A stretch of DNA of 64,000 nucleotides, taken from Actinomadura rudentiformis (lineage in GTDB: Bacteria > Actinomycetota > Actinomycetes > Streptosporangiales > Streptosporangiaceae). Position 1 is the stretch's first letter, and every line of letters starts with the position of its first letter. The stretch is taken from NCBI RefSeq assembly GCF_008923185.1, contig NZ_WBMT01000019.1:1-64000 (forward strand), in the 5' to 3' direction. The notes beneath the pieces are model-generated. The model was not told the origin of the DNA and searched no databases. It was given only the letters and a program-made list of their open reading frames with translations. The translations under genes and the position numbers were made by a program. This document shows positions 43,870 to 52,167 of this stretch, piece by piece.

Positions 43870-44877
43870 TCACAGCTCTGCGAACGTGACGCCGAGGCTG
43901 ACGCCGCCCGCCAGCCCGACCAGCGCCACCCGGTCGCCCGGCCCGCACCGGCCCTCCTCCATCGCCGTGGCGAGTTGCAGCGGAAGCGTCACGGATGCGA
44001 CGTTGCCGTGGTCGGGCAACGTCACGACGAGTTTCTCCACCGGGATGCCGAGGATGGTCCGGAGCACGTCCAGATAGGGCAGCGTCACCTGGTGCACGGC
44101 GACGATGGCGAAGTCGTCCCAGGTCAAGCCGGTCTTCTCCAGCGCCGTCACGAAGAGCTCCGGGCCGTTGGCGATGAACGCGTCCTTGAGGCGCCGCCCG
44201 TCCCCGCTGAAGTAGGAGAACTCGGGGTCGCGCGGATGCATCGACCCGCCTCCCGGAAGGGTGCCGACGTCCCAGGCCGTGGAGACCGCGGCGAAGTCGC
44301 GGTAGAAGATCCCTCCGTCCGGCGCGGCCTCGACCAGCATCGCGGCGCCGCCGTCCGACAGCGTGTAGCCCGCGAACGCGTCCACGAACTGCGCCCTGTC
44401 CCGTACGTTCCAGCGGATCGCCCGTGACGGCGTCTCCCCTCCGCAGACCAGCACCCGTTCGTGCTGGCCGGTGCGGATGAGGGCCTCGGCGATCTGCAGC
44501 GCGTTGAGGAAGCTGTTGCAGGCGTTCTTCACGTCGAAGACCGGGCAGGTCGCACCGAGCTTGGCCGCGACGATGTGGGCCGTGGCGGGCTCGATCAGGT
44601 CCTGCGAGGCAGAGCCGAAGATCAGCAGATCGAGGTCGTGCGGCGCCGCCCCCCGGTCGGCGAGCAGCTTGCGCGCGGCCTCGACCGCGAGATCGGACGC
44701 CTGCTGGTCGGCGCGCATCACGTGCCGGGTGCGGATCCCCGTCATCCGCTCGACGATCGTGGGCAGCGGCCGGAAGCCGTGGCCGGCGCTCTCCGCCGCG
44801 ACGCGGGCCTCCACCTCGGCACTGGTGACGGTGCGTTCAGGCAGGTAGGCCGTGACGCCGGCGATACGGGCTCTCAT
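43870..44877 (-). CDS. 3-oxoacyl-ACP synthase III / OleA-like thiolase
   Basis: A protein of 335 residues. The Claisen-condensing triad is visible: Cys120 in DVKNACNSF, His262 in VAVHQV and Asn292 in DHGNVAS. FGSASQDLIEPATAHIVAAKLG and GLAGGVSLGVTF are KAS III-fold signatures. Length (OleA about 340) and the downstream OleC- and OleD-like genes favour an OleA-type head-to-head condensation of two acyl chains. A KAS III acting on a starter unit is the alternative. First gene of the operon, divergent from a second P450. Confidence 0.85.
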   Translation of the reverse strand: MRARIAGVTAYLPERTVTSAEVEARVAAESAGHGFRPLPTIVERMTGIRTRHVMRADQQASDLAVEAARKLLADRGAAPHDLDLLIFGSASQDLIEPATAHIVAAKLGATCPVFDVKNACNSFLNALQIAEALIRTGQHERVLVCGGETPSRAIRWNVRDRAQFVDAFAGYTLSDGGAAMLVEAAPDGGIFYRDFAAVSTAWDVGTLPGGGSMHPRDPEFSYFSGDGRRLKDAFIANGPELFVTALEKTGLTWDDFAIVAVHQVTLPYLDVLRTILGIPVEKLVVTLPDHGNVASVTLPLQLATAMEEGRCGPGDRVALVGLAGGVSLGVTFAEL

Positions 44878-45021
44878 GGGCTGATGTCCCCCGGGTGTGG
44901 AGATATGAGGTGTGAAGATAAGGCATTTGCGTGATGTCGGGATTCAGCCTCACCGACCACGCCCCCCGCCGACGAGGGAGACCCTACGGAACCCGAGGGG
45001 GCATTGCGGCTTATTTGAGGG

Positions 45022-45089
45022 TGAGTACCACCACTCATGCCAATTGAGTGATACCTCCCATTCAGCGCCCTCGCCGTGACCTGCACAAT
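45022..45089. promoter_or_regulatory. Divergent promoter region with alternating half-sites
   Basis: TGAGT (45022), ACTCA (45033) and TGAGT (45045) alternate in orientation, 6 and 7 bp apart, suggesting an operator. TTCAGC (45061) and CACAAT (45084), 17 bp apart, could be the -35 and -10 boxes of the rightward P450, whose GTG follows the -10 by six bases. The remaining part of the 218-bp gap shows no gene. Confidence 0.4.
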
Positions 45090-45095
45090 CGACCT

Positions 45096-46322
45096 GTGAC
45101 CAGCAGGAAGATCAACAGTGGCAAGGCCGCCGCCCGGCATGAGGCGCGCCTGTTGTGGACCGGCAACCGGGGCCTCTACGCCCTCCTCAGCGCGGCCCGG
45201 CAGACGGGCCCGATCGCACGCGTGCCCCGGCTCGGCTGGGTGGTGACCGACCCCGTGCTGGCCCGCCGCGTGCTGAACGACCACGCGCACTTCGGCATGG
45301 CCGGAGAGGGCGGCGTCGGGCACCTGTGGACCCAGCTGTTCGGCCCCGAGATGGCGCAGTTCTTCGGCGGGGCACGGCACGCGGAGATGCGCACGCGCGC
45401 CCGCGATCTCTTCACCGAGGACAGCGCCCGCACCCTCGTCGAACGGTCGCAGGGCGCGCACTACCGGGCGATGGGCGCGCGGCTCGCCGCAGGCGAGACC
45501 GTCGACGTCGCCGACGCGACCCGCGTCCTGGCCGGGCGGCTGGTCGCCAACCTGCTCGGACTGCCGGGCGAGCACCACATAGGCGACAGCCGTACGGACG
45601 ACTCGTACCGCCGGGTCTTCGCCGCCGGGGAACGCCTGGCAGGGCTGGCGATGGGCACGACCGCCTCCACCCACCTGCCGCCCGAGGTGATCGACGAGGC
45701 CCGGACGGTCGTCGGCGAGATCACGGTCGGCGTGGAGGAGGCGTACCGCACCGCGGGACCGGACACGATCATCGGCCGCTGCCGCGAGATGGACCTCGGG
45801 CTGCCGCTCACCCGCGGCCTGGCCACCCTGCTGGCCATCGCGGGCACCGAGACGGGCGCGTCCGGTACGTCCCGTACGGTCGCGCTGCTGCACGACACAG
45901 GCCAGCAGGAACTGCTCCTCGCCGACCCGGCGCTCATGGCGAACGCCGTCCGCGAGGGCCTCCGCGTCGCCACGCCGGCCCCGGTCATCGGACGCCACGT
46001 CAACCGGGACGTCGCTGTGGGCGGCCGCGACCTCCGTGCGGGCGACCGCATCCTCCTGCTCACCTACCTGGCAGACAACGGCGCAGGCCCGTTCGACATT
46101 CGGCGGGAGTACGTTCCGGAGACGCGGCAGTTGTGGTTCGGCGCGGGCCGCCATCTGTGCCTGGGCGCCGCTGTCGCACGCATGCAGGTGACCCGGATGC
46201 TGGAGACGTTGCTCGCCACTGGCAAGCCTTACCGCATCGTCTCGCGCCAGGCCGCCCGCCGCGTGCTCGTCCCCACGTACGCAAGCCTCAGCGTGAAAAT
46301 CGATAGGGCCACGGCCGGCTAG
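45096..46322 (+). CDS. Cytochrome P450
   Basis: A protein of 408 residues. I-helix LAIAGTETGASG, K-helix EGLR and heme loop FGAGRHLCLGAAVA with the ligand Cys at about 355 are complete. The start GTG 45096 (TSRKINSGKAAARHEARLLW) lacks a Shine-Dalgarno sequence, and a possible -10 box lies six bases upstream, so a leaderless transcript is likely. It is related to the P450 at 41911 (same PRLGVVV/PRLGWVV region), suggesting duplication within the cluster. Its stop shares CTAG with the convergent gene. Confidence 0.9.
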   Translation: MTSRKINSGKAAARHEARLLWTGNRGLYALLSAARQTGPIARVPRLGWVVTDPVLARRVLNDHAHFGMAGEGGVGHLWTQLFGPEMAQFFGGARHAEMRTRARDLFTEDSARTLVERSQGAHYRAMGARLAAGETVDVADATRVLAGRLVANLLGLPGEHHIGDSRTDDSYRRVFAAGERLAGLAMGTTASTHLPPEVIDEARTVVGEITVGVEEAYRTAGPDTIIGRCREMDLGLPLTRGLATLLAIAGTETGASGTSRTVALLHDTGQQELLLADPALMANAVREGLRVATPAPVIGRHVNRDVAVGGRDLRAGDRILLLTYLADNGAGPFDIRREYVPETRQLWFGAGRHLCLGAAVARMQVTRMLETLLATGKPYRIVSRQAARRVLVPTYASLSVKIDRATAG

Positions 46323-47392
46323 ACCGGCTGCACCCGCCCGCAGCCACGGTCATAGTCCGGTGCCCTGGACATGTCATACGGGTCGAGGGGTTCGCCGCTC
46401 GGCTGGACATCTTCCCCGCCCCGGTCTTCCGGGTAGGAGGGGTGGATGTAGCCGTCCTTGGTATCGCATTCGGCCGGGGCCGGACTGCGGCCTGACTCGT
46501 ACTGCCAGAACATGACCTTCCCGTCCTCGCGGTAAAGGAAGATCTCGTGCGTCCGGCGGACGACCACGCGCATGAGGGTGTCCGGCTTGCCCGGCCTCTG
46601 GACCGCGTAGACGAAGTTGTGGTCCGACTTGACCAGCACACCCTTGTTGCCCTGCCGCGTGGCCTTGCTGGCCTTGACGGCGCCGTTCACCTTGATGACC
46701 GTGCCGACCTGCTCGGCGGTGCCGGGCGCGAACATGCTCATCCAGCTGCGCAGATTGCCGTCGCCCTTGCTCTTGAGACTGGTGCGGACGTCGTCGCGCT
46801 GGTCGGGTTGAAGGAGCCTCGTGAACGGGTCCGTCTCGTTCTTGAAGACGACCCGCGGTTCGAGGTTGGCGGCGGCGATCGTCTGCTTGACGAGACCGTA
46901 CGCGGATGTGAGGTCGCTCGCCGACAGGCCGTTCATCGCCGTGGGAACCGGCATCTCGATGCCGGCCTCACCGTCGGCATAGCTCGCGGCGGGCGACCCG
47001 GCGAACGGATCGGCCGGGTTCAGGGAGGGCCCGGTGGAGATGCCCGGCGACCGTTCGAGCTCGCTGATCGAGATCTGCGGCGCGCTCCCGGAACCGTCGC
47101 CCTTCAGCGTCTGCTCCCAGACCGCCCCGCCGACCACGGCCACGAGCACCGCGCCGATCAGCACGTACGCGGCGGCCTTCGTCCGGCCGGTCGCGCGGTA
47201 GCCGCTCCCCGACGGCGACCCGCCGTAGAGGAGCTTCTCGGCCTTGCGCTCGGCTCGCCGCGTCCGCCGCCGTGAACGCTTCTGCTCCAGGCGGCCAGGG
47301 GCGCGCCCGCGTTCCTGGGCGGAGGGCTCGGTGAAGGCCGCCCCCTTGACGAAGTCCTCGTCGAACACCGGCTGGTCAGGATCGGGAGCCAT
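46319..47392 (-). CDS. Membrane-anchored hypothetical protein, 357 aa
   Basis: A cytoplasmic N-terminal region with a strongly basic patch (RLEQKRSRRRTRRAERKAEKLL) precedes one transmembrane helix (AAAYVLIGAVLVAVVGGAVW, about 75-95). A large extracellular domain follows, with NGLSASDLTSAYGLVKQTI, DPFTRLLQPDQRDDVRTSL and FVYAVQRPG...VVVRRTHEIFLYRE. Two cysteines near the end could pair. ATG 47392 gives MAPDPDQPVFDEDFVKGAAF. Similar uncharacterised proteins are common in actinobacteria. No function can be assigned. Confidence 0.82.
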   Translation of the reverse strand: MAPDPDQPVFDEDFVKGAAFTEPSAQERGRAPGRLEQKRSRRRTRRAERKAEKLLYGGSPSGSGYRATGRTKAAAYVLIGAVLVAVVGGAVWEQTLKGDGSGSAPQISISELERSPGISTGPSLNPADPFAGSPAASYADGEAGIEMPVPTAMNGLSASDLTSAYGLVKQTIAAANLEPRVVFKNETDPFTRLLQPDQRDDVRTSLKSKGDGNLRSWMSMFAPGTAEQVGTVIKVNGAVKASKATRQGNKGVLVKSDHNFVYAVQRPGKPDTLMRVVVRRTHEIFLYREDGKVMFWQYESGRSPAPAECDTKDGYIHPSYPEDRGGEDVQPSGEPLDPYDMSRAPDYDRGCGRVQPV

Positions 47393-47475
47393 GCCACATA
47401 TGACGCGTGAGCCCCCCGAACGGATCACAGGATGGATCCCAGGACGGATCACAGTCCAAGGCTTCTCCAGAAAAC

Positions 47476-47489
47476 TAGAACTCGTTATA
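47476..47489. promoter_or_regulatory. KstR-type operator before the thiolase gene
   Basis: TAGAACTCGTTATA matches the mycobacterial KstR consensus TnnAACnnGTTnnA at every fixed position. It lies 34 bp before the thiolase start. Confidence 0.7.
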
Positions 47490-47523
47490 GTCGCAAGTGA
47501 ATCACGTTCTAGAAGGAGACCGC

Positions 47524-48684
47524 ATGGGCACCCCGGTGATCGTCGAGGCGGTACGCACTCCCCTCGGCAAACGTAATGGCTGGCTGGCGGGGCTCAAGCC
47601 GCAGGCCGTGCTCGCACACGCGATGGGCTCGCTGCTGGACCGCGCCGGCACCGACCCCGCCGAAGTGGAACAGGTTTTCGCCGGATGCGTCACGCAGGCG
47701 GGCGAGCAGGGCGGCCATGTCGGCCGGTACGCGTGGCTGTACGCGGGTCTCCCCTGGCAGACCGGAGTCACCACGATCGACGCCCAGTGCGGCTCCGCCC
47801 AGCAGGCTGTGCACCTGGCCGCGTCCCAGATCGCCGCCGGCGCCGTGGACGTCGCGATCGGATGTGGCGTCGAGGTGATGAGCCGGGCACCGCTGGGCAG
47901 CAACGTCCTCCCGGCCAAGCCACGGCCGGACGACTGGTCGATCGACATGCCCAACCAGTTCGAGGCCGCCGAACGGATCGCGCAGCGCCGCGGCCTCACC
48001 CGGGACGACCTCGACGCGTTCGGCGCCCGGTCCCAGCAGCTGGCCGCCAAGGCCTGGGCCGACGGCCGCTTCGAACGCGAGATCGCCCCCATCGACGCCC
48101 CCGTGCTGGACGCGGAGGGCACGCCCACCGGCGAGACCCGGACCGTCACCCGCGACCAGGGCCTGCGCGAGACCACCAAGGAGGGCCTCGCCAAGCTCAA
48201 GGCCGTGATGGGCGAGAACGGCCTGCACACGGCGGGCACCTCGTCGCAGATCTCCGACGGCGCGGCCGCCGTGCTCGTCATGTCCGAGGAGAAGGCCGCC
48301 GCGCTCGGCCTGCGGCCCCGGGCCCGCATCCGCGCCCAGGCCCTCGTCGGCTCCGAGCCGTACTACCACCTGGACGGCCCGATCCAGTCCACCGAGCGCG
48401 TGCTGGCCCGGGCCGGGATGACGATGGACGACCTCGACATCACCGAGATCAACGAGGCGTTCGCGTCCGTCGTCCTCTCCTGGGCATCGGTCCACAAGCC
48501 GGACATGGACCGGGTGAACGTCAACGGCGGCGCCATCGCGCTCGGCCACCCCGTCGGCGCCACCGGCGCCCGCCTGATCACCACGGCCCTCCACGAGCTC
48601 GAACGCCGCGACGCCTCCACGGCGCTCGTCACCATGTGCTGCGGCGGCGCCCTCTCCACGGCCACGATCCTCGAACGCGCCTGA
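47524..48684 (+). CDS. Acetyl-CoA acetyltransferase / 3-ketoacyl-CoA thiolase
   Basis: A protein of 386 residues. The nucleophile Cys89 (DAQCGSAQQA), EINEAFA, NGGAIALGHPVGATG and the C-terminal acid/base cysteine MCCGGALST are in place. It resembles the FadA5/FadA6-type thiolases of steroid degradation, cleaving a ketoacyl-CoA side chain or ring product. ATG 47524 has AGAAGGAG upstream. A KstR-type box in the promoter supports the assignment. A metallo-hydrolase gene follows after 2 bp. Confidence 0.93.
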   Translation: MGTPVIVEAVRTPLGKRNGWLAGLKPQAVLAHAMGSLLDRAGTDPAEVEQVFAGCVTQAGEQGGHVGRYAWLYAGLPWQTGVTTIDAQCGSAQQAVHLAASQIAAGAVDVAIGCGVEVMSRAPLGSNVLPAKPRPDDWSIDMPNQFEAAERIAQRRGLTRDDLDAFGARSQQLAAKAWADGRFEREIAPIDAPVLDAEGTPTGETRTVTRDQGLRETTKEGLAKLKAVMGENGLHTAGTSSQISDGAAAVLVMSEEKAAALGLRPRARIRAQALVGSEPYYHLDGPIQSTERVLARAGMTMDDLDITEINEAFASVVLSWASVHKPDMDRVNVNGGAIALGHPVGATGARLITTALHELERRDASTALVTMCCGGALSTATILERA

Positions 48685-48686
48685 CC

Positions 48687-49682
48687 GTGGGGCTTCCCAA
48701 GGCCGAGGATCTGGGTGGGGGGATCTGGAGTGTTCCGGTTCCGATTCCCGGCAATCCGCTCGCGTACACGCTGGTCTACGCGCTGGAAGGCCCGCGCGGG
48801 CCGGTGCTGGTGGACGCGGGCTGGGAACATGAGGACGCCTGGGCGGCGTTGCGCGACGGCCTCGCCACGTTCGGCATGAACGTGGCGGACGTGGCCGGAG
48901 TGGTGGTCACGCACTACCACCCCGACCACGCGGGGCTCGCGGGTCGCGTGCGCGAGGCGTCCGGAGCCTGGATCGCGATGCACCAGGCCGACGCCGAGGT
49001 CATCCGGCTCTTCCGCGGCATGGTCGAGCAGGACGCCGAACGCACCTGGGTCCGCGGGACGCTCGCCCGCGCCGGGGCCGAGGAGGACGAGCTCGCCTCC
49101 CACTCGGCGCGCGAGCACATCGATCCACCCGCCCAGCCGGACCGCGAGCTCGCGGACGGCGAGCTGGTGGACCTGCCGGGGCGCAGGCTGAGGGTGGTGT
49201 GGACGCCGGGGCATTCGCCCGGCCACATCTGCCTGCATCTGGAGGACGGCGACCGTATCTTCACCGGCGACCACGTCCTGCCGCGGATCACCCCGCACAT
49301 CGGGCTCTACCCGTACGACCTGCCGGACGTGGATCCGCTGGGCGACTTCCTCGGCTCGCTCGGCCGGGTCGCCGGTCTCACCGCGAGCGAGGTGCTGCCC
49401 GCCCACCAGCACCGTTTCAACGGCCTCGCTGAACGCGCGCACGCCATCATCGGGCACCACGAGGACCGGCTCACCGAGGTCGCCGAGTTGCTCTCCCGCG
49501 AGCCCGCCACGCTCTGGCAACTCGCCGCGGGCATGCACTGGCGCCATGGGTGGGACACGATGAACATCACCGCCCGCCAGATGGCTGCGGGCGAGGCCGC
49601 CGCGCACCTGCGCGTCCTGGAACGCCGGGGCGTGGCGCGCCGCGACGGCGCCGGGGACCCCATCCGCTTCGTCCTCGGCTGA
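48687..49682 (+). CDS. Metallo-beta-lactamase-fold hydrolase
   Basis: A protein of 331 residues. VVTHYHPDHAG is the HxHxDH zinc motif; TPGHSPGHICLHLEDGDRIFTGDHVL gives further ligands. A helical C-terminal region (about 240-330) ends the protein, as in glyoxalase II-like thioesterases. It starts at GTG 48687, 2 bp after the thiolase stop, so they are co-expressed. A hydrolysis of a CoA thioester or lactone of the same pathway is plausible but not shown. Confidence 0.9.
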   Translation: MGLPKAEDLGGGIWSVPVPIPGNPLAYTLVYALEGPRGPVLVDAGWEHEDAWAALRDGLATFGMNVADVAGVVVTHYHPDHAGLAGRVREASGAWIAMHQADAEVIRLFRGMVEQDAERTWVRGTLARAGAEEDELASHSAREHIDPPAQPDRELADGELVDLPGRRLRVVWTPGHSPGHICLHLEDGDRIFTGDHVLPRITPHIGLYPYDLPDVDPLGDFLGSLGRVAGLTASEVLPAHQHRFNGLAERAHAIIGHHEDRLTEVAELLSREPATLWQLAAGMHWRHGWDTMNITARQMAAGEAAAHLRVLERRGVARRDGAGDPIRFVLG

Positions 49683-49774
49683 GGCTCGGCCCGGCCCGCA
49701 GGCGAGGCCGGAACGCGGCGCGGCAAACCCCGAGGCCGCGGACTGCGACGCATCTCACTCTCACGTCTAGACCC

Positions 49775-49839
49775 TTGATGAGACTGGAGTCTCATGTTAG
49801 AACTCGTTCTATACGAAATTGACCAAGCAAGCGCTCAAT
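49775..49839. promoter_or_regulatory. Composite promoter/operator: palindrome, KstR box, KstR2-like half-site
   Basis: TGAGACT-GG-AGTCTCA (49779-49794) is followed after 3 bp by the perfect KstR-type box TAGAACTCGTTCTA (49798-49811). AGCAAGCGCT at 49826 resembles half of the KstR2 consensus (AnCAAGnnCTTGnT). The 37 bp 49775-49811 recur in inverted orientation at 53494-53530 with two differences. It precedes the SDR-P450 operon. Confidence 0.75.
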
Positions 49840-49906
49840 TCATGATCTGACCACCGGTTATCCGGCGGCACGAGGCGCGACGTGCCGCCCCGCAGAGGGG
49901 AGACCA

Positions 49907-50800
49907 GTGATCGATGGAGAGGTGGGCCTGGCGGGGCGGGTGGCGATCGTCACCGGTGCCGGCGCCGGGCTCGGGCGGGCCGAGGCCCTCGCGCTGGCCG
50001 CGGCCGGGGCCCGCGTGGTGCTGAACGATCTGCACGCCGACGCCGTCCAGGCCGTCGCCGAGGAGATCGGCGCCACGGGCGGCGAGGCCGTCGTGCATCC
50101 CGGCGACATCGCCGACTGGGCCACGGGTGAGGGGTTGCTCAAGACCGCGCTCACCGAGTACGGCTCGCTGGACATCGTCGTCAACAACGCCGGGTTCACG
50201 CGCGACCGGATGCTCTTCAACATGTCCGAGGAGGAGTGGGACGCGGTCGTCCGTGTTCACCTCAAGGGGCACTTCGTCACGTCGCAGCACGCCGCCGCGT
50301 ACTGGCGGGGCAGATCCAAGGAGACGGGCGGGCCGGTCTACGCCCGCATCATCAACACGGCCTCCGAGGCGTTCCTGCTGGGAGCCCCGGGCCAGCCGAA
50401 CTACGCCGCGGCCAAGGGGGGCATCGCCGCACTGACACTGTCCACCGCGCAGGCCTGCGGCCGGTACGGGGTACGCGCGAACGCCATCTGCCCGCGCGCC
50501 CGCACGGACATGACCGCGAACGTCTTCGGCCCGCCCCCCGCGGAGGGACCCGATCCGCTCTCGGTCGACCATGTGGCGCCGCTGGTCGCCTACCTGGCCT
50601 CACCCGCCGCCGAACAGGTCACCGGCCAGGTGTTCGTCGCGTACGGCGGCCGGGTCGCGGTCATGGCACCGCCCTCGGTCGCGCATCAGGTGACGACCGA
50701 CGGCGTGTGGACCGCCGCCGCGCTGGCCGAGGCGCTCGGCCCGAAGATCTCGACCGGCTCCGCGGGCTTCAGCGCCGCCGCGGCCCTCACGTTCGACTGA
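49907..50800 (+). CDS. Short-chain dehydrogenase/reductase (SDR)
   Basis: A protein of 297 residues. TGAGAGLGRAEALALA binds the cofactor, VNNAGFTRD and the active-site pair in PNYAAAKGG follow, and a C-terminal extension of about 50 residues lies beyond the usual SDR core. Similar to the SDRs of mycobacterial sterol and lipid degradation. GTG 49907 has a GGGGAGA upstream. It is under the composite KstR-type promoter and is followed by a P450 gene. Confidence 0.9.
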   Translation: MIDGEVGLAGRVAIVTGAGAGLGRAEALALAAAGARVVLNDLHADAVQAVAEEIGATGGEAVVHPGDIADWATGEGLLKTALTEYGSLDIVVNNAGFTRDRMLFNMSEEEWDAVVRVHLKGHFVTSQHAAAYWRGRSKETGGPVYARIINTASEAFLLGAPGQPNYAAAKGGIAALTLSTAQACGRYGVRANAICPRARTDMTANVFGPPPAEGPDPLSVDHVAPLVAYLASPAAEQVTGQVFVAYGGRVAVMAPPSVAHQVTTDGVWTAAALAEALGPKISTGSAGFSAAAALTFD

Positions 50801-50858
50801 CCCCTCCTTCGCCCGATCCTGCCCCGTCCCTCCCCACCTCCTTGGATGGATCTCTCCC

Positions 50859-52100
50859 ATGGCACCTGAGATCGACATCATCGACCCGAGCATCTACGAG
50901 CAGGGCGGCATCCCGCACGAGCAGTTCACCTGGTTGCGGGACAACGATCCGGTCCACTGGCATCGCGACCTGAACGAGGGCGTGCCCGGATTCTGGGCGG
51001 TCACCCGCCACGAGGACGTGGTCACGGTCTCCCGGAACTCCCAGCTGTTCTCCAGCCATGTGCGCACCTCGATGTACGAGGAGTTCACCGATGACGAGGT
51101 CCTGCTCTACGGCATGATGATGTTGTTCCAGGACCCGCCCGACCACACCCGCAACCGGTCCAAGGTCAACCGCGGCTTCACCCCCCGGATGATCAAGCAG
51201 CTCGAGGGCCATATCCGCGACATCTGCAACGAGCTGATCGACGATGTGGTGGCGAAGGGCGAGGCCGACTTCGTCGAGGACATCGCCGCGCACCTGCCCG
51301 CGTACGTGATCTGCGAGATGCTCGGCGCCCCGGTGGACGACCGGCAGAAGATCTGCGACTGGTCCAACTACATCATCGGGTTCGCCGACCCCGAGCTCGC
51401 GGGGGCCAAGGAGAAGGCCAAGGCCTTCGCGGGCGAGCTCATGGGGTACGCCGCCGAGCTGGCCGAGCGGCGCCTGGCCGAGCCGCGCGACGACATCGCC
51501 ACCACGCTGCTGCAGCCGGACGAGAACGGCGAGCGGCTCAGCATCGAGGAGTTCCAGCTCTTCCTGCTGATGCTGATCATCGCGGGCCACGAGACCACCC
51601 GGAACGGCTCGGTGGGCGGCATGCTCGCCTTCTTCGACCACCCGGACCAGTGGGAGCGGCTCAAGGCCGACCGGTCGCTCCTGCGGACCGCCCCCGACGA
51701 GATCGTGCGCTGGACCAGCCCCATCAACCAGTTCCGCCGCACCGCCACGGCCGACACCGTGCTGGGCGGCAAGCAGATCAAGAAGGGCGACAAGGTCGTC
51801 ATCTTCTACGGCTCCGCCAATCGCGACGACCGTGTGATCGAGGACCCGTTCACGTTCGACATCGGCCGCAATCCCAACCCGCATGTGGGCTTCGGCGGCG
51901 GCGGCGCGCACTTCTGCCTGGGCACGCACCTCGCCCGGCTGGAGCTGAGCGTGCTCTTCGAGGCCATCCTCGATCGCATGCCCGACATCGCGCCGGCCGG
52001 TGAACCCCGCCGCCTGCGTTCCAACTTCGTGAACGGAGTGAAGGAGCTGCGGGTCCGCTTCACGCCGTCCGCGCCACAGGGCGGGCACAGCCAGACGTAA
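50859..52100 (+). CDS. Cytochrome P450, CYP125/CYP142-like
   Basis: A protein of 413 residues. I-helix LIIAGHETTRNG, K-helix EIVR and heme loop FGGGGAHFCLGTHLA with Cys353. The stretch KKGDKVVIFYGSANRDDRVIEDPFTFDIGRNPNPHVGFG is characteristic of the CYP125/142 group, which oxidises the terminal methyl of the cholesterol side chain. Residues QFRRTATADTVLGG are also typical. It lies 58 bp after the SDR. The second half is nearly identical to that of the convergent P450 at 52163, forming a large inverted repeat. Confidence 0.92.
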   Translation: MAPEIDIIDPSIYEQGGIPHEQFTWLRDNDPVHWHRDLNEGVPGFWAVTRHEDVVTVSRNSQLFSSHVRTSMYEEFTDDEVLLYGMMMLFQDPPDHTRNRSKVNRGFTPRMIKQLEGHIRDICNELIDDVVAKGEADFVEDIAAHLPAYVICEMLGAPVDDRQKICDWSNYIIGFADPELAGAKEKAKAFAGELMGYAAELAERRLAEPRDDIATTLLQPDENGERLSIEEFQLFLLMLIIAGHETTRNGSVGGMLAFFDHPDQWERLKADRSLLRTAPDEIVRWTSPINQFRRTATADTVLGGKQIKKGDKVVIFYGSANRDDRVIEDPFTFDIGRNPNPHVGFGGGGAHFCLGTHLARLELSVLFEAILDRMPDIAPAGEPRRLRSNFVNGVKELRVRFTPSAPQGGHSQT

Positions 52101-52108
52101 GGCGAAAA

Positions 52109-52133
52109 GGAGGGGCGGGAAGCCCGCCCCTCC
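52109..52133. terminator. Bidirectional terminator between the convergent P450 genes
   Basis: A perfect 11-bp stem GGAGGGGCGGG / CCCGCCCCTCC with a 3-nt loop, followed by CT repeats. Confidence 0.8.
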
Positions 52134-52135
52134 CT

Positions 52136-52167
52136 CTCTCGCTGAATCAGCCTCTCGCTGAATCAGC
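52136..52167 (-). repeat. 16-bp tandem duplication at the P450 stop codon
   Basis: CTCTCGCTGAATCAGC occurs at 52136-52151 and 52152-52167. Each copy contains a TGA on the minus strand; the one at 52163 ends the P450 gene. Confidence 0.9.
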
